64,000 bases of DNA. Source: Ulvibacterium sp965228935 (GTDB lineage: Bacteria > Bacteroidota > Bacteroidia > Flavobacteriales > Flavobacteriaceae). Below, piece after piece: positions 8,742 through 19,100 of this stretch (position 1 is its first letter; every line of letters starts with the position of its first letter). Under the pieces are notes generated by a model. That model saw nothing but the letters and a program-made list of their open reading frames with translations. It was not told where the DNA came from and searched no databases. The position numbers were made by a program, and so were the translations under genes. The stretch lies in NCBI RefSeq assembly GCF_965228935.1, contig NZ_OZ245846.1, forward strand, positions 3,658,001 through 3,722,000. The letters run 5' to 3'.

Positions 8742-10154
8742 CTAAACATTTGATGTGCCAAACCTTTCCCATGGGCCGGTTATGGCCACCGTGTCGCCAT
8801 TCTCCTGTACGTTTACGAATAGGGTCTTTCCCGAAGGTGAAAAGACAAGTCCGGTAAGTTCCGATTTAGAGCTTCTGTTACATGCCAAGGTATAGATATC
8901 CCCATCTTTATCGATACCTCTTATATGGTTCAATTCACCGTTATCCTCGCACAAAAGAACGTCCCCCCAAGGAGCGATCGTAAGGTTATCGCACATGTGC
9001 AATACGGTTTTATCGTTGGACTCCGCATAAAGTTCCAATAGGGCCGGCTCTTTCTTCTCACCTTCGGTTCCTTCTTTTGGGGATAATTTGTACTTAAAGA
9101 CCTGTCCAAAATTTTTTGGCCCTCCATTGGTGCAGGCAAAAAAAAGTTCCCCATTTCCCATCCATATTCCCTCACCACGGGCAAAACGGGCCGCTCCAGC
9201 ATCGAATCCCTGATATCTCAAATCGTCCTCTGGTGAGTCCACATCTTTCAAATCTATCCAGAATACTTCCATAGACTCATTTTTGGGTACGGTAGGGATT
9301 TCCCAATTTCTTGTATCTAAGCTGTTTTTATCGCGTATGGCCAAAGCCTGCAACGATCCACCGGCCAGGAGGTTTTCCTTCTCCTTGGGGATAAACCTAT
9401 AGAAAAGTCCATCGTGCCTGTCCTCGGTAAGATAAATACAACCGGAATACGGGTCAATTGCCACTGCTTCATGGTTAAACCGTCCCATTGTTTTAATGGG
9501 TATCGGGGTTACCATTTCTTTGGAATTCATAGGTACCTCAAATACATAACCGTGATCTTTATGTATTTGCTCCCCGTCCGCTTTGGTAACATCTTCCTCG
9601 CAGGTGATCCAACTTCCCCAGGGCGAGACCCCGCCCGCACAGTTCCTGTAGGTGCCGGCCAAACTCATATACTGATCCTCAACTACTTGCGTATCCTCAT
9701 CGTATATCAAAGTTGTTGTACCTCCCAACCCGGGATTAGTTCCGCCTCCCGAGTCGTAGAGTCTATCTAGATTTACATTGGACAACAATTCATTCATAGG
9801 GCCAAAGGGACTGTTTTCCAATGGAGTGGGACTGTTCTCATGGTTTCGGATAATGACGGTCTTTCCCATCTCATTAAGAAAAGCTCCCATTCCATCAGGT
9901 CTCCCAGGTACTAAAAGACCATCGGACATTTTTTCGCAAGATGTTGAGATAATCCTATACGAAAATCCATCGGGGAGATCAAGATATCCGTTTGGGTCGA
10001 TCTTTAAATCCAAAGTCCCCACTTCACTATTTTGGATTCCTCCATCCTTCTTTTTCCTATTCGTACAATTGACCAATGCTATCAATGCCAAAGAAGTAAG
10101 GGTTGATTGCTTTATGAAATGCCTTCGGGTATAATCTTTATAATTATCTTCCAT
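8742..10154 (-). CDS. PhoX-family (DUF839) protein with Tat signal
   Basis: From ATG at 10154 the 470-residue product begins with a twin-arginine-like leader (TRRHFIKQ then a hydrophobic stretch). PhoX-family proteins are Tat-exported, calcium- and iron-dependent phosphatases or related beta-propellers. Visible signatures include GRFNHEAVAIDPYSGCIYLT, EDRHDGLFYRF, GEGIWMGN and a C-terminal GLVFSPSGKTLFVNVQENG. A longer frame opens at 10244, but it would place 30 residues before the Tat motif, so the later ATG is chosen. The length is near normal for DUF839 proteins. Whether it is an active phosphatase cannot be decided by eye. Confidence 0.85.
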   Translation of the reverse strand: MEDNYKDYTRRHFIKQSTLTSLALIALVNCTNRKKKDGGIQNSEVGTLDLKIDPNGYLDLPDGFSYRIISTSCEKMSDGLLVPGRPDGMGAFLNEMGKTVIIRNHENSPTPLENSPFGPMNELLSNVNLDRLYDSGGGTNPGLGGTTTLIYDEDTQVVEDQYMSLAGTYRNCAGGVSPWGSWITCEEDVTKADGEQIHKDHGYVFEVPMNSKEMVTPIPIKTMGRFNHEAVAIDPYSGCIYLTEDRHDGLFYRFIPKEKENLLAGGSLQALAIRDKNSLDTRNWEIPTVPKNESMEVFWIDLKDVDSPEDDLRYQGFDAGAARFARGEGIWMGNGELFFACTNGGPKNFGQVFKYKLSPKEGTEGEKKEPALLELYAESNDKTVLHMCDNLTIAPWGDVLLCEDNGELNHIRGIDKDGDIYTLACNRSSKSELTGLVFSPSGKTLFVNVQENGDTVAITGPWERFGTSNV

Positions 10155-10559
10155 TATATGCCTATAACGTTCTATGTTTTGGATCCGTAATGTGGTCAGT
10201 GCCGATTTGTACAGGAAATTCTCGTATTGCTCCCCTTCCAACAAAGGTATTTAATTGGATAGGAAAAATCGGCTCCTTATCGATTTTAAAACGTTTTTCT
10301 AACGAATTGTAAACATTGTATAATATATGCCATAGCTTTTGGCCAGCTTGAAAAAATCCAAAAACAGTCAAATCATCCAACTTAAAAATGACCTCCTTCC
10401 TCTGCTCAGCAAAAAGCCCAATTTCAGTTAAGAAATTAGGTCTTTTTGGTTTTTGATGCGATTTGCCAGCGAAACATTTCTAGCTTCCCTACTTCCCGCA
10501 TATGCCGGGTTTATTAAAACCGTATTGTACAAGTATTGCGTGTTTGATTTATTGTACGA
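10155..10559 (-). other. 405-base gap with an unassigned open frame and a hairpin
   Basis: Between the PhoX-family start and the adhesin stop. On the minus strand a frame is open from about 10485 to a stop at 10162-10164 without any ATG (first candidate start TTG at 10380). Its text, including QKLWHILYNVYNSLEKRF, looks protein-like but I recognise no family; it may be a remnant. Inside it, AAGCCCAATTTC at 10414-10425 pairs imperfectly with 10432-10444, and the same element recurs at 15056-15085. Confidence 0.35.
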
Positions 10560-13500
10560 TCAATCGGCGCCTAAGTATATAAAGCCGTCAATAGGTTTGA
10601 GTAGTTCACGGTTTTTGACCGTAATGATGTAGTAGTATGTGCCAGAAGGTAAAGTGTTCGAAGTGCCAAAGGAGTTATTCGGGGAGAAACCTCCCCAGTC
10701 ATTGCCATAATCATTGGATTGGTAAACAATGACGCCCCATCGGTTGAAAATTTGTACTTCAAAGATATAATCGCAGAGTTCAACTCCGGTGATCTCAAAG
10801 AAATCGTTGACCCCATCGGAGTTTGCAGTAATGGTTTCGGAAATCTCGATTTCCGTAGCTCCACACGGAATACAGTCGGCATCAACCACTATAGTGAAAT
10901 CCACAAAGTATTTACAGCTGCCTTCCACCGAACCATAGGAAATTTGGTGTTCCCCAATTCCAAAATTCAACGGATCGAACAGGCTTCCATTTAGAATTCC
11001 ATTTCCAGAAACCACCGCGAAGACACCATTGGTATCAAAATCTCCAGGTAAACTATCGATAAGATCAATAGCATCATCCTCAATGCAGATTTCTATGTTT
11101 ACATTTTCCTTTTCTGGTTGTACGACTATAATGATCTGTTGGAATAATTCCACATTATCACAGGAATCGGTCACTTCCCAGAGGCGTTCTATAATGAAGT
11201 CATCGGTTGTATCGGAAAGTAAGGTCTCTTCCATGAAATTGACTACATAATCCCCACAGCCTCCCATAAAGACGAGATTAGAAATTTCAGGGATTTCTTG
11301 GCCACACATAATGGTAACCTCTTCATCGTAGTCACCAACTGTTATCGGTCCCGTACCGGGAATGGTAATAATTTGGGTGTGATCGGTTCCATTTCCTGAA
11401 CGGTCCTCAGCGATCCATTTTCTGGTGATAGTATACCCCCATACACAATCGGCGTCATTGGTAATTTTTTCCGTGAAGCTTACTTGGACATTGGGATCAC
11501 AATTATCAAGTGCGGTCAAAGTAACTATCCCTGGTATGGTATCACATGTCGTTGTAATGCTTGCCGGTAAATTTTGTACGAATACAGGAGCTTGGGTATC
11601 CTCTACCGTTATAGTCTGCACATGTGTGGTCTCATTGTCGCAATTATCCGTAGCCGTCCAGGTTCGTACTATGGTATAGTTAATCGGGTATGTCGGATCT
11701 TGCCCAATGATTTGTTCATCAAAAGCTATGCTTACATTGGAATCACAATTATCGATACTGTTCAATACGGCAGCAGCGGGTATGGCATCACAGGACACGG
11801 TCATATCCAAGGGGAGGCTTTCCACGAATGTGGGGGGTATGGTATCTTCAATGGTAATAATTTGCTGACAGTCCAATGTATTCAATACCGTATTTTCTCC
11901 AGCATCCCTTATACCATTGGCGTTGGTATCTTCATATTCGGTCACTGTATATGTACGGGTAACGACTATATCACAATCACCGGTATTTGCATCGTTTACT
12001 GCAGTTATTTCAATGATTCCGCAAGGAACGTTCCCAATAGAACCATCGGCATTGCCCAAAGCTTCAAATTCCGCTTCGGTAAGGCTTGTCGCCGAAGGCA
12101 AATCATCATAGCATTCCACGGTGGTAGTAGGGAAAGTAGGGCAAGTAACTTGAAATATACAGCAAACCGGAGCAACATCCGATACGGTCAATGTAGTACA
12201 GGTGTTAGCGTCCTCAAAGCTTATGTTGTAATCGGTACCTGCTGGAATAGGGTCGGAAGTCCATATGTTTCCCATAAATGTTCCGGGAGCTCCAGTGCCG
12301 TTAACCGTATAAGGGGGAGTGCCGGCTATTTCAACGGTAAGCGTGTAATCAGCTCCTGAACTGTTGCAGGTAGTACTTTCCTGGCCTATTTGCATAAATT
12401 CAGGAAAAAAATCAATATTAACCGTATCAACGTTCATTGAAGCTGAGGGACAAAATGCAGGTATAAAAGAATAATTTACCGTGTAGGTAGTTGGTGTGGT
12501 GACCGGAACTGTAACCGAAGATCCGGTGCCAACCGTATTTCCTTGGTCATCCACCCAGATAATATCAAACAGGCCTACAGCTAGGTCTATGGACAGCTCA
12601 ACATCACCGCCCGGAGCACATAAAATGGGGTTGTCCGAGGTAATTGTAGCCTTAATGGGAGCCGGCACAAGATTGATGTTCAGATCGATACCATCACAGG
12701 GGGTCTTTATCCGAACAAGATAATTTCCACTGGACACGTTTTCAAAAAGGTGATGGGGTATAGAGGTATCCGTCTCGGTATAGGTTTGAACGGGCACATC
12801 AAGGTTTGAAGCCTCAAAAAGTTCATAAATCATGGGATACGTAGGGGTGCCACCTTTAATTTCGGCGAGAACAATTCCTGTTGAGGGGTCATTTAGGTCA
12901 CAGAAGGCACCGGCGGTGGCCGCTGTAATCCTTTCAAAAGGTTCTATAGTGAATGGGATTGAATATTCCCTATCCAAATTACTTAAGGTCGTTGAAGAAA
13001 AAGTTATTTCATTGATGGGAGAATCAAAATTTATTCCGGTAAACCTTAAAATGTAATCTCCATCGGAGAGATTATTAAACTCCCCCTTATAACCGTGGGG
13101 AAGAATATCACCTTCGACAAGGGTTCCCAATCCACCACTTCCATTATTCGTAAATAGTTCCACTTTAGCTCCTTCGAAGAAAGATCGGGCCACATAGGAA
13201 GTCCCAAGGTCATAGGTTACACGTCCAGAATTAATACACCCGGTTGACGTTTGAATAAAAGGGGCGTAGGTAGCGGTTTCGCGTATTGTATACCGTTTCG
13301 TTGCTTGATTTCCACAGGTGTCCGTAGCCAGAATCTCATATTCACCTGGAGGAAGATCACCTATTATAATTTTATTTATCGTTGTAGTATAGCTAACAGG
13401 AAAATTTAGGGTATACATACCTCCCAAGGAATAGGGATGCATTGGGTTTATAGCAATTGATGATGTGAAGGGTACAGGACTTATTTGGTAGGTTGTACTT

Positions 13501-14897
13501 GGTATGCGCTCAAGAGAATTGGATCCGGTATTATCGGGTATCCTTGCTAAGACCATAGCACCTGTACCTTCCAGTATGGATGACGCGGGCAATATTTCAA
13601 ATGCATTCAAAGGATTTGTTTCCTCAAGTGTGTCAAATTCTTTGATGATAGTATGGCAATCATCTTCAGCAATAATTCTGTAATGTCCACTACCGGGCAA
13701 TTCATAATAGGGTAGAAAATCTGTCAAGTTTAGAGGGTTGCCAATACCTCCCACAAGAGGTACATTGGTCCATACACCCGGGGCGGTTTCTTGTTCAATG
13801 GCTATCTTGTTTTCAATACAGAACATTTGGTATGTTTCTCCCTCCCTCCGCACCGCACTTTTAATGGCCACCTTATGCACTGCCGTACAAGTATCGGGGT
13901 CGGTGGTATACATTGTATCTAATTCCAGCAGATCATCGGCAATAGGCAAGGTTGTATTGCTATAACCAAAAGTGGAACACCCATCATTAAAGGTAAGTAC
14001 ATAGGTGTCATTTCCAGCTATTCCAGGAGGGTATGTAAAGGAAACAAGAAAACCATCCGCAACCGAGACATCATTTATATCGGCAACTATAAGATCCTGA
14101 GGTTGGCCACCATTAATGCTAATTGTTGCATTGCCCGGCAATTGTATAGTGTTCACCAGATTTTGTGAATACATTATTGTTCCAAAAGTAGCATCATAGA
14201 TGCTGCAGTTGGGTACACATTTTCTTTTAAAGATGGAAGCAAAGAACATGGATTCCAAATCCTCATTGATACTAATATCTGGATTTTGGGTCTGGGATAC
14301 ACCACATCCTAAATCGGTAACGGTAAAAGAAACGGTCTCTCCTCCTTCCATATTCCCAAAAACATGGGACGTATTCGTAGTAGGACCAAAAGTCTGCAAT
14401 CCAAACCCCGAGTTGGCCTCATACAGAAATGGCCCTATTCCTCCACTATTTATGGAAATATCCAAAGATCCGTCAGGTGTTGACGGCACTGCTGCAATTG
14501 GGCAGGAAGGTGCTTGGCTAGTGCTGGAAATATTCATTACTCGGTAGGAGGTCGTTACTGTTATGGGATTATCCGGATTTTGTAAAACAGTCGCACCATA
14601 CACCAATCTCACGTTATAATCTCCGGGAGCCAGAGAACTAAAATTGATAGGCTCGCCATTGGAGGGAATATTTTGTATTGTTTCTAATCCTACAGGGCTG
14701 GTTAGAACTGCCTGCCATCCATTACAGGGTGGATTCCCGGGAAGCGTTACGCTGATATTCCCGTTGGCTGGGCAGGTTCCGGGCGTTACGGTTACGGTAA
14801 AATTGTTCGGGTTGCATTGTGCCTTCGACAATATAGGGTTAACGGCACATAACAATAAAAAAATAAGCAGCTGCGTAGCCAGGTTTTTCTTTTCCAT
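10560..14897 (-). CDS. Giant T9SS surface protein with HYR-like repeats and CHU_C-type sorting domain
   Basis: 1445 residues. Signal peptide (1-26, ending SKAQC), about 900 residues of cysteine-containing beta-sandwich repeats (SprB/PKD-like, many DxC..N turns), then HYR-like repeats around 960-1260 with recurring DNC and TVEDTQAPVF motifs, and a C-terminal gliding-motility-associated domain (ANSDGVNDFFEI, FNRWGVIVYQSNDYGNDWGG, LPSGTYYYII). That last domain is the type B sorting signal recognised by the type IX secretion system, so the protein should be exported across the outer membrane and anchored or released at the surface, probably as an adhesin. It lies downstream of a PorP/SprF-like gene but 347 bases away and has the ordinary AT-rich composition, unlike the two genes before it. 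Confidence 0.92.
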   Translation of the reverse strand: MEKKNLATQLLIFLLLCAVNPILSKAQCNPNNFTVTVTPGTCPANGNISVTLPGNPPCNGWQAVLTSPVGLETIQNIPSNGEPINFSSLAPGDYNVRLVYGATVLQNPDNPITVTTSYRVMNISSTSQAPSCPIAAVPSTPDGSLDISINSGGIGPFLYEANSGFGLQTFGPTTNTSHVFGNMEGGETVSFTVTDLGCGVSQTQNPDISINEDLESMFFASIFKRKCVPNCSIYDATFGTIMYSQNLVNTIQLPGNATISINGGQPQDLIVADINDVSVADGFLVSFTYPPGIAGNDTYVLTFNDGCSTFGYSNTTLPIADDLLELDTMYTTDPDTCTAVHKVAIKSAVRREGETYQMFCIENKIAIEQETAPGVWTNVPLVGGIGNPLNLTDFLPYYELPGSGHYRIIAEDDCHTIIKEFDTLEETNPLNAFEILPASSILEGTGAMVLARIPDNTGSNSLERIPSTTYQISPVPFTSSIAINPMHPYSLGGMYTLNFPVSYTTTINKIIIGDLPPGEYEILATDTCGNQATKRYTIRETATYAPFIQTSTGCINSGRVTYDLGTSYVARSFFEGAKVELFTNNGSGGLGTLVEGDILPHGYKGEFNNLSDGDYILRFTGINFDSPINEITFSSTTLSNLDREYSIPFTIEPFERITAATAGAFCDLNDPSTGIVLAEIKGGTPTYPMIYELFEASNLDVPVQTYTETDTSIPHHLFENVSSGNYLVRIKTPCDGIDLNINLVPAPIKATITSDNPILCAPGGDVELSIDLAVGLFDIIWVDDQGNTVGTGSSVTVPVTTPTTYTVNYSFIPAFCPSASMNVDTVNIDFFPEFMQIGQESTTCNSSGADYTLTVEIAGTPPYTVNGTGAPGTFMGNIWTSDPIPAGTDYNISFEDANTCTTLTVSDVAPVCCIFQVTCPTFPTTTVECYDDLPSATSLTEAEFEALGNADGSIGNVPCGIIEITAVNDANTGDCDIVVTRTYTVTEYEDTNANGIRDAGENTVLNTLDCQQIITIEDTIPPTFVESLPLDMTVSCDAIPAAAVLNSIDNCDSNVSIAFDEQIIGQDPTYPINYTIVRTWTATDNCDNETTHVQTITVEDTQAPVFVQNLPASITTTCDTIPGIVTLTALDNCDPNVQVSFTEKITNDADCVWGYTITRKWIAEDRSGNGTDHTQIITIPGTGPITVGDYDEEVTIMCGQEIPEISNLVFMGGCGDYVVNFMEETLLSDTTDDFIIERLWEVTDSCDNVELFQQIIIVVQPEKENVNIEICIEDDAIDLIDSLPGDFDTNGVFAVVSGNGILNGSLFDPLNFGIGEHQISYGSVEGSCKYFVDFTIVVDADCIPCGATEIEISETITANSDGVNDFFEITGVELCDYIFEVQIFNRWGVIVYQSNDYGNDWGGFSPNNSFGTSNTLPSGTYYYIITVKNRELLKPIDGFIYLGAD

Positions 14898-15244
14898 GAC
14901 GGATAATATTTAGTATTGATTTTCCATAAATTAGGGGGTTCGATTACTAAGGATATCCAAGATGTATTATATCTAATTTTTCAATTTCAAGGTAAAAAGG
15001 GGTGGTAAATAGCCTTGTTTTTCCATTTTATTTGGCTCTTCCCTCGCTCAGAACAAAGCCCAATTTCATACGTGAAATCGGGCTTCTTTGATTCTGCAAT
15101 ACTCCATACCTGTATTACAAAACAGTCTACTAAATCAAAGAAGAGCCCCAAACCACCTACATTGTTTAGGGCCTTCATATCGGATACGGAATGTTGAGAG
15201 ACTATTAACCCAACAGATTTCAACTACCATTCCTTATCCGTATA
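14898..15244 (-). other. 347-base intergenic region with terminator-like hairpin
   Basis: Between the PorP/SprF stop and the adhesin start. The main structure is the hairpin at 15056-15085. An open minus-strand frame at 14987-15223 runs through this hairpin and has no recognised content; I treat it as chance. Nothing else is evident. Confidence 0.5.
15056..15085 (-). terminator. Hairpin, likely terminator and repeat-family copy
   Basis: AAGCCCAATTTCA (15056-15068) pairs with TGAAATCGGGCTT (15073-15085), 12 of 13 positions, with loop TACG. On the minus strand the stem follows the PorP/SprF gene by about 160 bases and is followed by TGTTCTGAGC. A related sequence with the same CTGAGC tail is at 10414-10444, also downstream of a T9SS gene, so this may be a repeated element rather than a simple terminator. 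Confidence 0.45.
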
Positions 15245-16123
15245 TCAAAACTTTAGCGTCGCCCCGATCTCATGTGTCCCCTCCTCGGATACGTTTATGG
15301 CCCCGGAACTGACCTCGTAGGCGTAGCCTATCTCGAGCCATTCCTGTACGGTAAGGTACAGCAGCCCGCCGAAGGCCCTGTCCACCCTGTAGTTGGCGCC
15401 CACCTCCAGGGTATCCAAAATCTTAAAGGCGGCCGTAATGTCGGCAATGGTCTCCTCATTGGAAAAACGCAGCAGCGTGGAGGGGGTGAACACGATATTC
15501 TCGCCGAGCGCAAAATGATAGCCCCCGCTCAGATAGAACCGTAGGCGACTACGCGCCACGGTCAGTACCCCGCTCTGGTCGTCGATCCGGTCCGTGGTCA
15601 ATATCCTGGGGGAGGAAAGGGACACGAAATAGTCCATGCCCTTCAGGTACACCCCGGCACCTACGTTCGGATTAAAATCGTTTACGTTCTGTGCGAATAC
15701 GGGATCGATGGCCAGATCCAGGCTGTTGAAGTCGATATCGACAAAAGTGCCCCCCGCCTGTACCCCGAAATGGAGCCAGGTCCACCGGTCGAGCTGTACC
15801 CCATAGGCAAAACTGGCGAACAGGGAGGTGGTGCTCTCTATGAACACCTTGTCCGAGACAAGTGTGGCCCCGATGCCGATACGTTCGTTTACGGGGATGC
15901 CAAGGTAGAGGCCGAGGGTCTCCGGCGCCCGTTCGATGCCGGAGAACTGGTTCCTGAAGTTGGTCCTGAACTCCATCCTTTCGTTGAGCCCGAAGCCCGC
16001 CGGGTTGAAAAAATTGGTGTTGTACCTGTACAGGGTATACAGGGGTTCCTGTTGCGCGCTTAGCGAGAAGGCGCCCAGTATCAGGGATGTAAATAGAAGG
16101 ACTGATATATGTATTTTTTTCAT
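15245..16123 (-). CDS. PorP/SprF-like type IX secretion outer membrane protein
   Basis: 292 residues: signal peptide (1-24, SLSAQQEP), then the N-terminal YRYNTNFFNPAGFG motif (asparagine-proline-alanine-glycine) typical of PorP/SprF proteins, followed by alternating beta strands and an aromatic end, GATLKF. These are beta-barrel proteins thought to attach type B substrates to the cell surface. It starts 39 bases after the VCBS-repeat gene, so they are one transcription unit and probably substrate and partner. Composition is strikingly GC-rich (one 60-base line counts 39 G+C), unlike most of the window. Confidence 0.9.
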   Translation of the reverse strand: MKKIHISVLLFTSLILGAFSLSAQQEPLYTLYRYNTNFFNPAGFGLNERMEFRTNFRNQFSGIERAPETLGLYLGIPVNERIGIGATLVSDKVFIESTTSLFASFAYGVQLDRWTWLHFGVQAGGTFVDIDFNSLDLAIDPVFAQNVNDFNPNVGAGVYLKGMDYFVSLSSPRILTTDRIDDQSGVLTVARSRLRFYLSGGYHFALGENIVFTPSTLLRFSNEETIADITAAFKILDTLEVGANYRVDRAFGGLLYLTVQEWLEIGYAYEVSSGAINVSEEGTHEIGATLKF

Positions 16124-16162
16124 GGTCGTTTTTTTGTGATTATTGGGGGAAATTGTGATAGA

Positions 16163-19100
16163 TCAATAATTAAGGTAGAGCCAACCGGTCACGTTCCGGG
16201 CAGTTGGTTGCCGCAGATGGACGATATAGTAGTAGGACCCTACCGGGAGCAGGTTGCCGCCGGTCCCTTCGGTACCTCCCCAATCGTTCCGGTAGTTATC
16301 GGTGCTGAGCACCTCCCTGCCGTTCCTGTCGAACACCTTGACCAGCGCGTCGGGGAAATCGGTAATGTTCTCGATCACCCAGGTATCGTTGATGTTGTCC
16401 CCGTTGGGAGAGACCGCCGGGCCAGGGATAATCGATACTTCGGAACCGCAGGTATCGGCCACTCCGTCCGAATTATTGTCCGGGGCGGTAAAGGTGACCG
16501 TGGCGGTGGCCGAACTACTGTTGCCGCTAACATCGGTAACGGTCAATTCCACAACGGTATCGCCCAATTCGGGACAATCAAAAATGCTCATGTCCAGGGC
16601 AAGGTCCGCAATGCCACAATTGTCCGTACTCCCGTTGTCGACATCCTCCGCGGCGATGGCCGCCTGTCCGTTCTCGTCCAGTTCAACGGTAACATCCTGG
16701 GCAATTGCCATTGGGGGGACAAGGTCCTCCACGATGACGGTCTGCGTCTGTGTACTGGTATTCCCGTTGCCGGTACCATAGGTCCAGGTAATGATAAAGG
16801 TTCCCTGCTCGGTATAGGTCAAGGGGTCGTTGGTTGTGGCGGTAACGGTCCCCCCGCAGTTGTCCGTGGCGGTGGGCACTGTGGTGACGGTCGCACTGCA
16901 TTCCCCCCTTACTTCCGGGAGGATGGCGATATCGGGCGTGGCGGAGGTAATGGAATTCTCCACGACAACGTTCTGCACCTGTGTGCTGGTATTCCCGTTG
17001 CCATCACCATAAGTCCAGGTAATCGTATAGGTCCCCTGCTCGGGATAGCTCAACGGGTCGTTGGTTGTGGCGGTAACGGTCCCTGCGCAGTTATCGGTGG
17101 CGGTAGGCGCCTCCGTGACCGTTGCCCCGCACCCGCCGATGATATCCGGCAGGGTGGCCCTATCGGCAACGGGGGCCATGGCATCCTCCACGATGACGGT
17201 CTGCCGTTGTGTGCTTGTATTTCCGTTGCCGATATCGTAGGTCCAGGTCACGATAAAGGTTCCCTGTTCGTTGTACTCCAAGGGATCGTTTGTGGTGGCG
17301 GTAACGGTCCCCCCGCAGTCGGCGGTAGCGGTGGGCACCTCGGTGACCGTCGCCCCGCATTCGCCCCTTACCTCCGGCAGGGAGGCCATATCGGGCGTTG
17401 CGGAGGCGATGGAACTCTCCACGGTAACGGTGGTCGTACACGTTTCCGTATCGCCCAGGGCATTGGTCACCGTAAGCGTTACGGTATTCTCGCCCAGGTG
17501 GGAACAATCAAAATCGGTGATATCGATGTCCATACCGGTTGCCCCTTGGGAACCGTTGTCGATTTCGTCCACCGTGATACTGGCCGTACCGTCGGCATCT
17601 AATTGTAAGGTAAAGGGGGCCGTGCAGTTTGCCGTTAGGGGCGTGGATCCCGTATTCTCGTACCAGGCTATGATTCCTTTATCGGAACGGGCCGAGAGCA
17701 CGTCCAGGTCCCCGTCGCCGTCCAGGTCGCCCGCAGCCACGCCTAAAGCACCGCGGGCCTCCGTGGTAATGATCCGTTGATCGTCGAAATTGCCGTTCCC
17801 ATCATTGGGGTACCAGGCAACCTTGTTATCATCAAAAGAGGCCGAGAGCACGTCCAGGTCCCCATCACCGTCCAGATCGGCCACGGTCACGTCCCGGATG
17901 CCATCCACCGCCGTAGTGATAGTTTGTTGAGAAGCAAATCTACCGTTAAAATTAGGATACCAGACAATCCGATTATCTCCGGCGAAAATGCAGATTACGT
18001 CCAGGTACCCATTACCGTTCAGATCTGCCGTGATGACCTCTTCGGCCCCTGTTGCTGCTAGGGAAATGGTCCGCTGGGCGCCGAAGCTCCCGAACCCATC
18101 GTTTGGGTACCAAGCAATAAAGCCAATAGAAGAAACGGCCGAGAGCACGTCCAGATCCCCGTCGCCGTCCAGATCGGCAACGGCCACTCTACTGGGCCCA
18201 GTTAAGAATCCATTAATAATCCGTTCAGTTCCGAAAATGGCCGGAATCCTTTGGGCGCCAGAAAGCGTTAACCCTTCATTGGGGTACCAGACAATCTTGT
18301 TAAAGGAGGTCGCGAGCACGTCCAGGTCCCCGTCGCCGTCCAGATCGCCGACGGTTAAATCTTCGAAGCGAGTAGGGTTAGCGTCAAGACCAATGCCCTC
18401 GGTAAAGTTCTCGTTCCCGTTGTTTAGGAAAAAGTCAATAGACCTATCATCAGAAGTGATGGCGAGCACATCCAGGTCCCCATCGCCGTCCAGATCGGCA
18501 GGGATCAGTCCTCTGAATGAACCCTTATCCGAGGTAATGGGCCGTGGAACACCAAAGTTACCGCTCCCATTATTTTCATACCAGGAGCCACCGCTGTTGG
18601 TTTCGTGGGCCGCGAGCACATCCAGGTCCCCGTCGCCGTCCAGATCGGCAACGGTCACATCATTGTCGGGCGATGAAGTAGTTCCCTCGAAAATAGTGTC
18701 CTGCCCATTGGGGAACTCCCCGGGGCTATTGGGGCTCACACCTGCGGTAAAGCGGTAGGTAAAAGGGCTTGCCAAGGGATTTCCTGCGCTGCTTGCCACC
18801 CCAGTAGTGAGAGTAGTAGTGATCACTTCGCCGGGAAAGAAATCCCGGTCGGGGTCAAATACCGCCATGTTCGTATTTGCTCCTAGGGTAGGGAAATCAA
18901 ATGGCCGGCCATAGCTTCCGGAAATCTTTACGTTGTCCGTGGTTAGGGTAGCCGCATCCACGGCTTCGGTAAAAGTAAGGCCGATGCCAACGGCATTGTC
19001 CACGCCAAGGGCATTGGCGGTCGGGTCTGTGGCCGTTACCGTAAGGGAAGAGGGTACGGCATTCTCGTACCAGGCAATACGATTATCAAAACGAGAAGCC

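Noticed and set aside
14987..15223. 78-codon minus-strand open frame between PorP/SprF and the adhesin
   Set aside because: It runs through the hairpin at 15056-15085, has no family match that I recognise and no supporting context.
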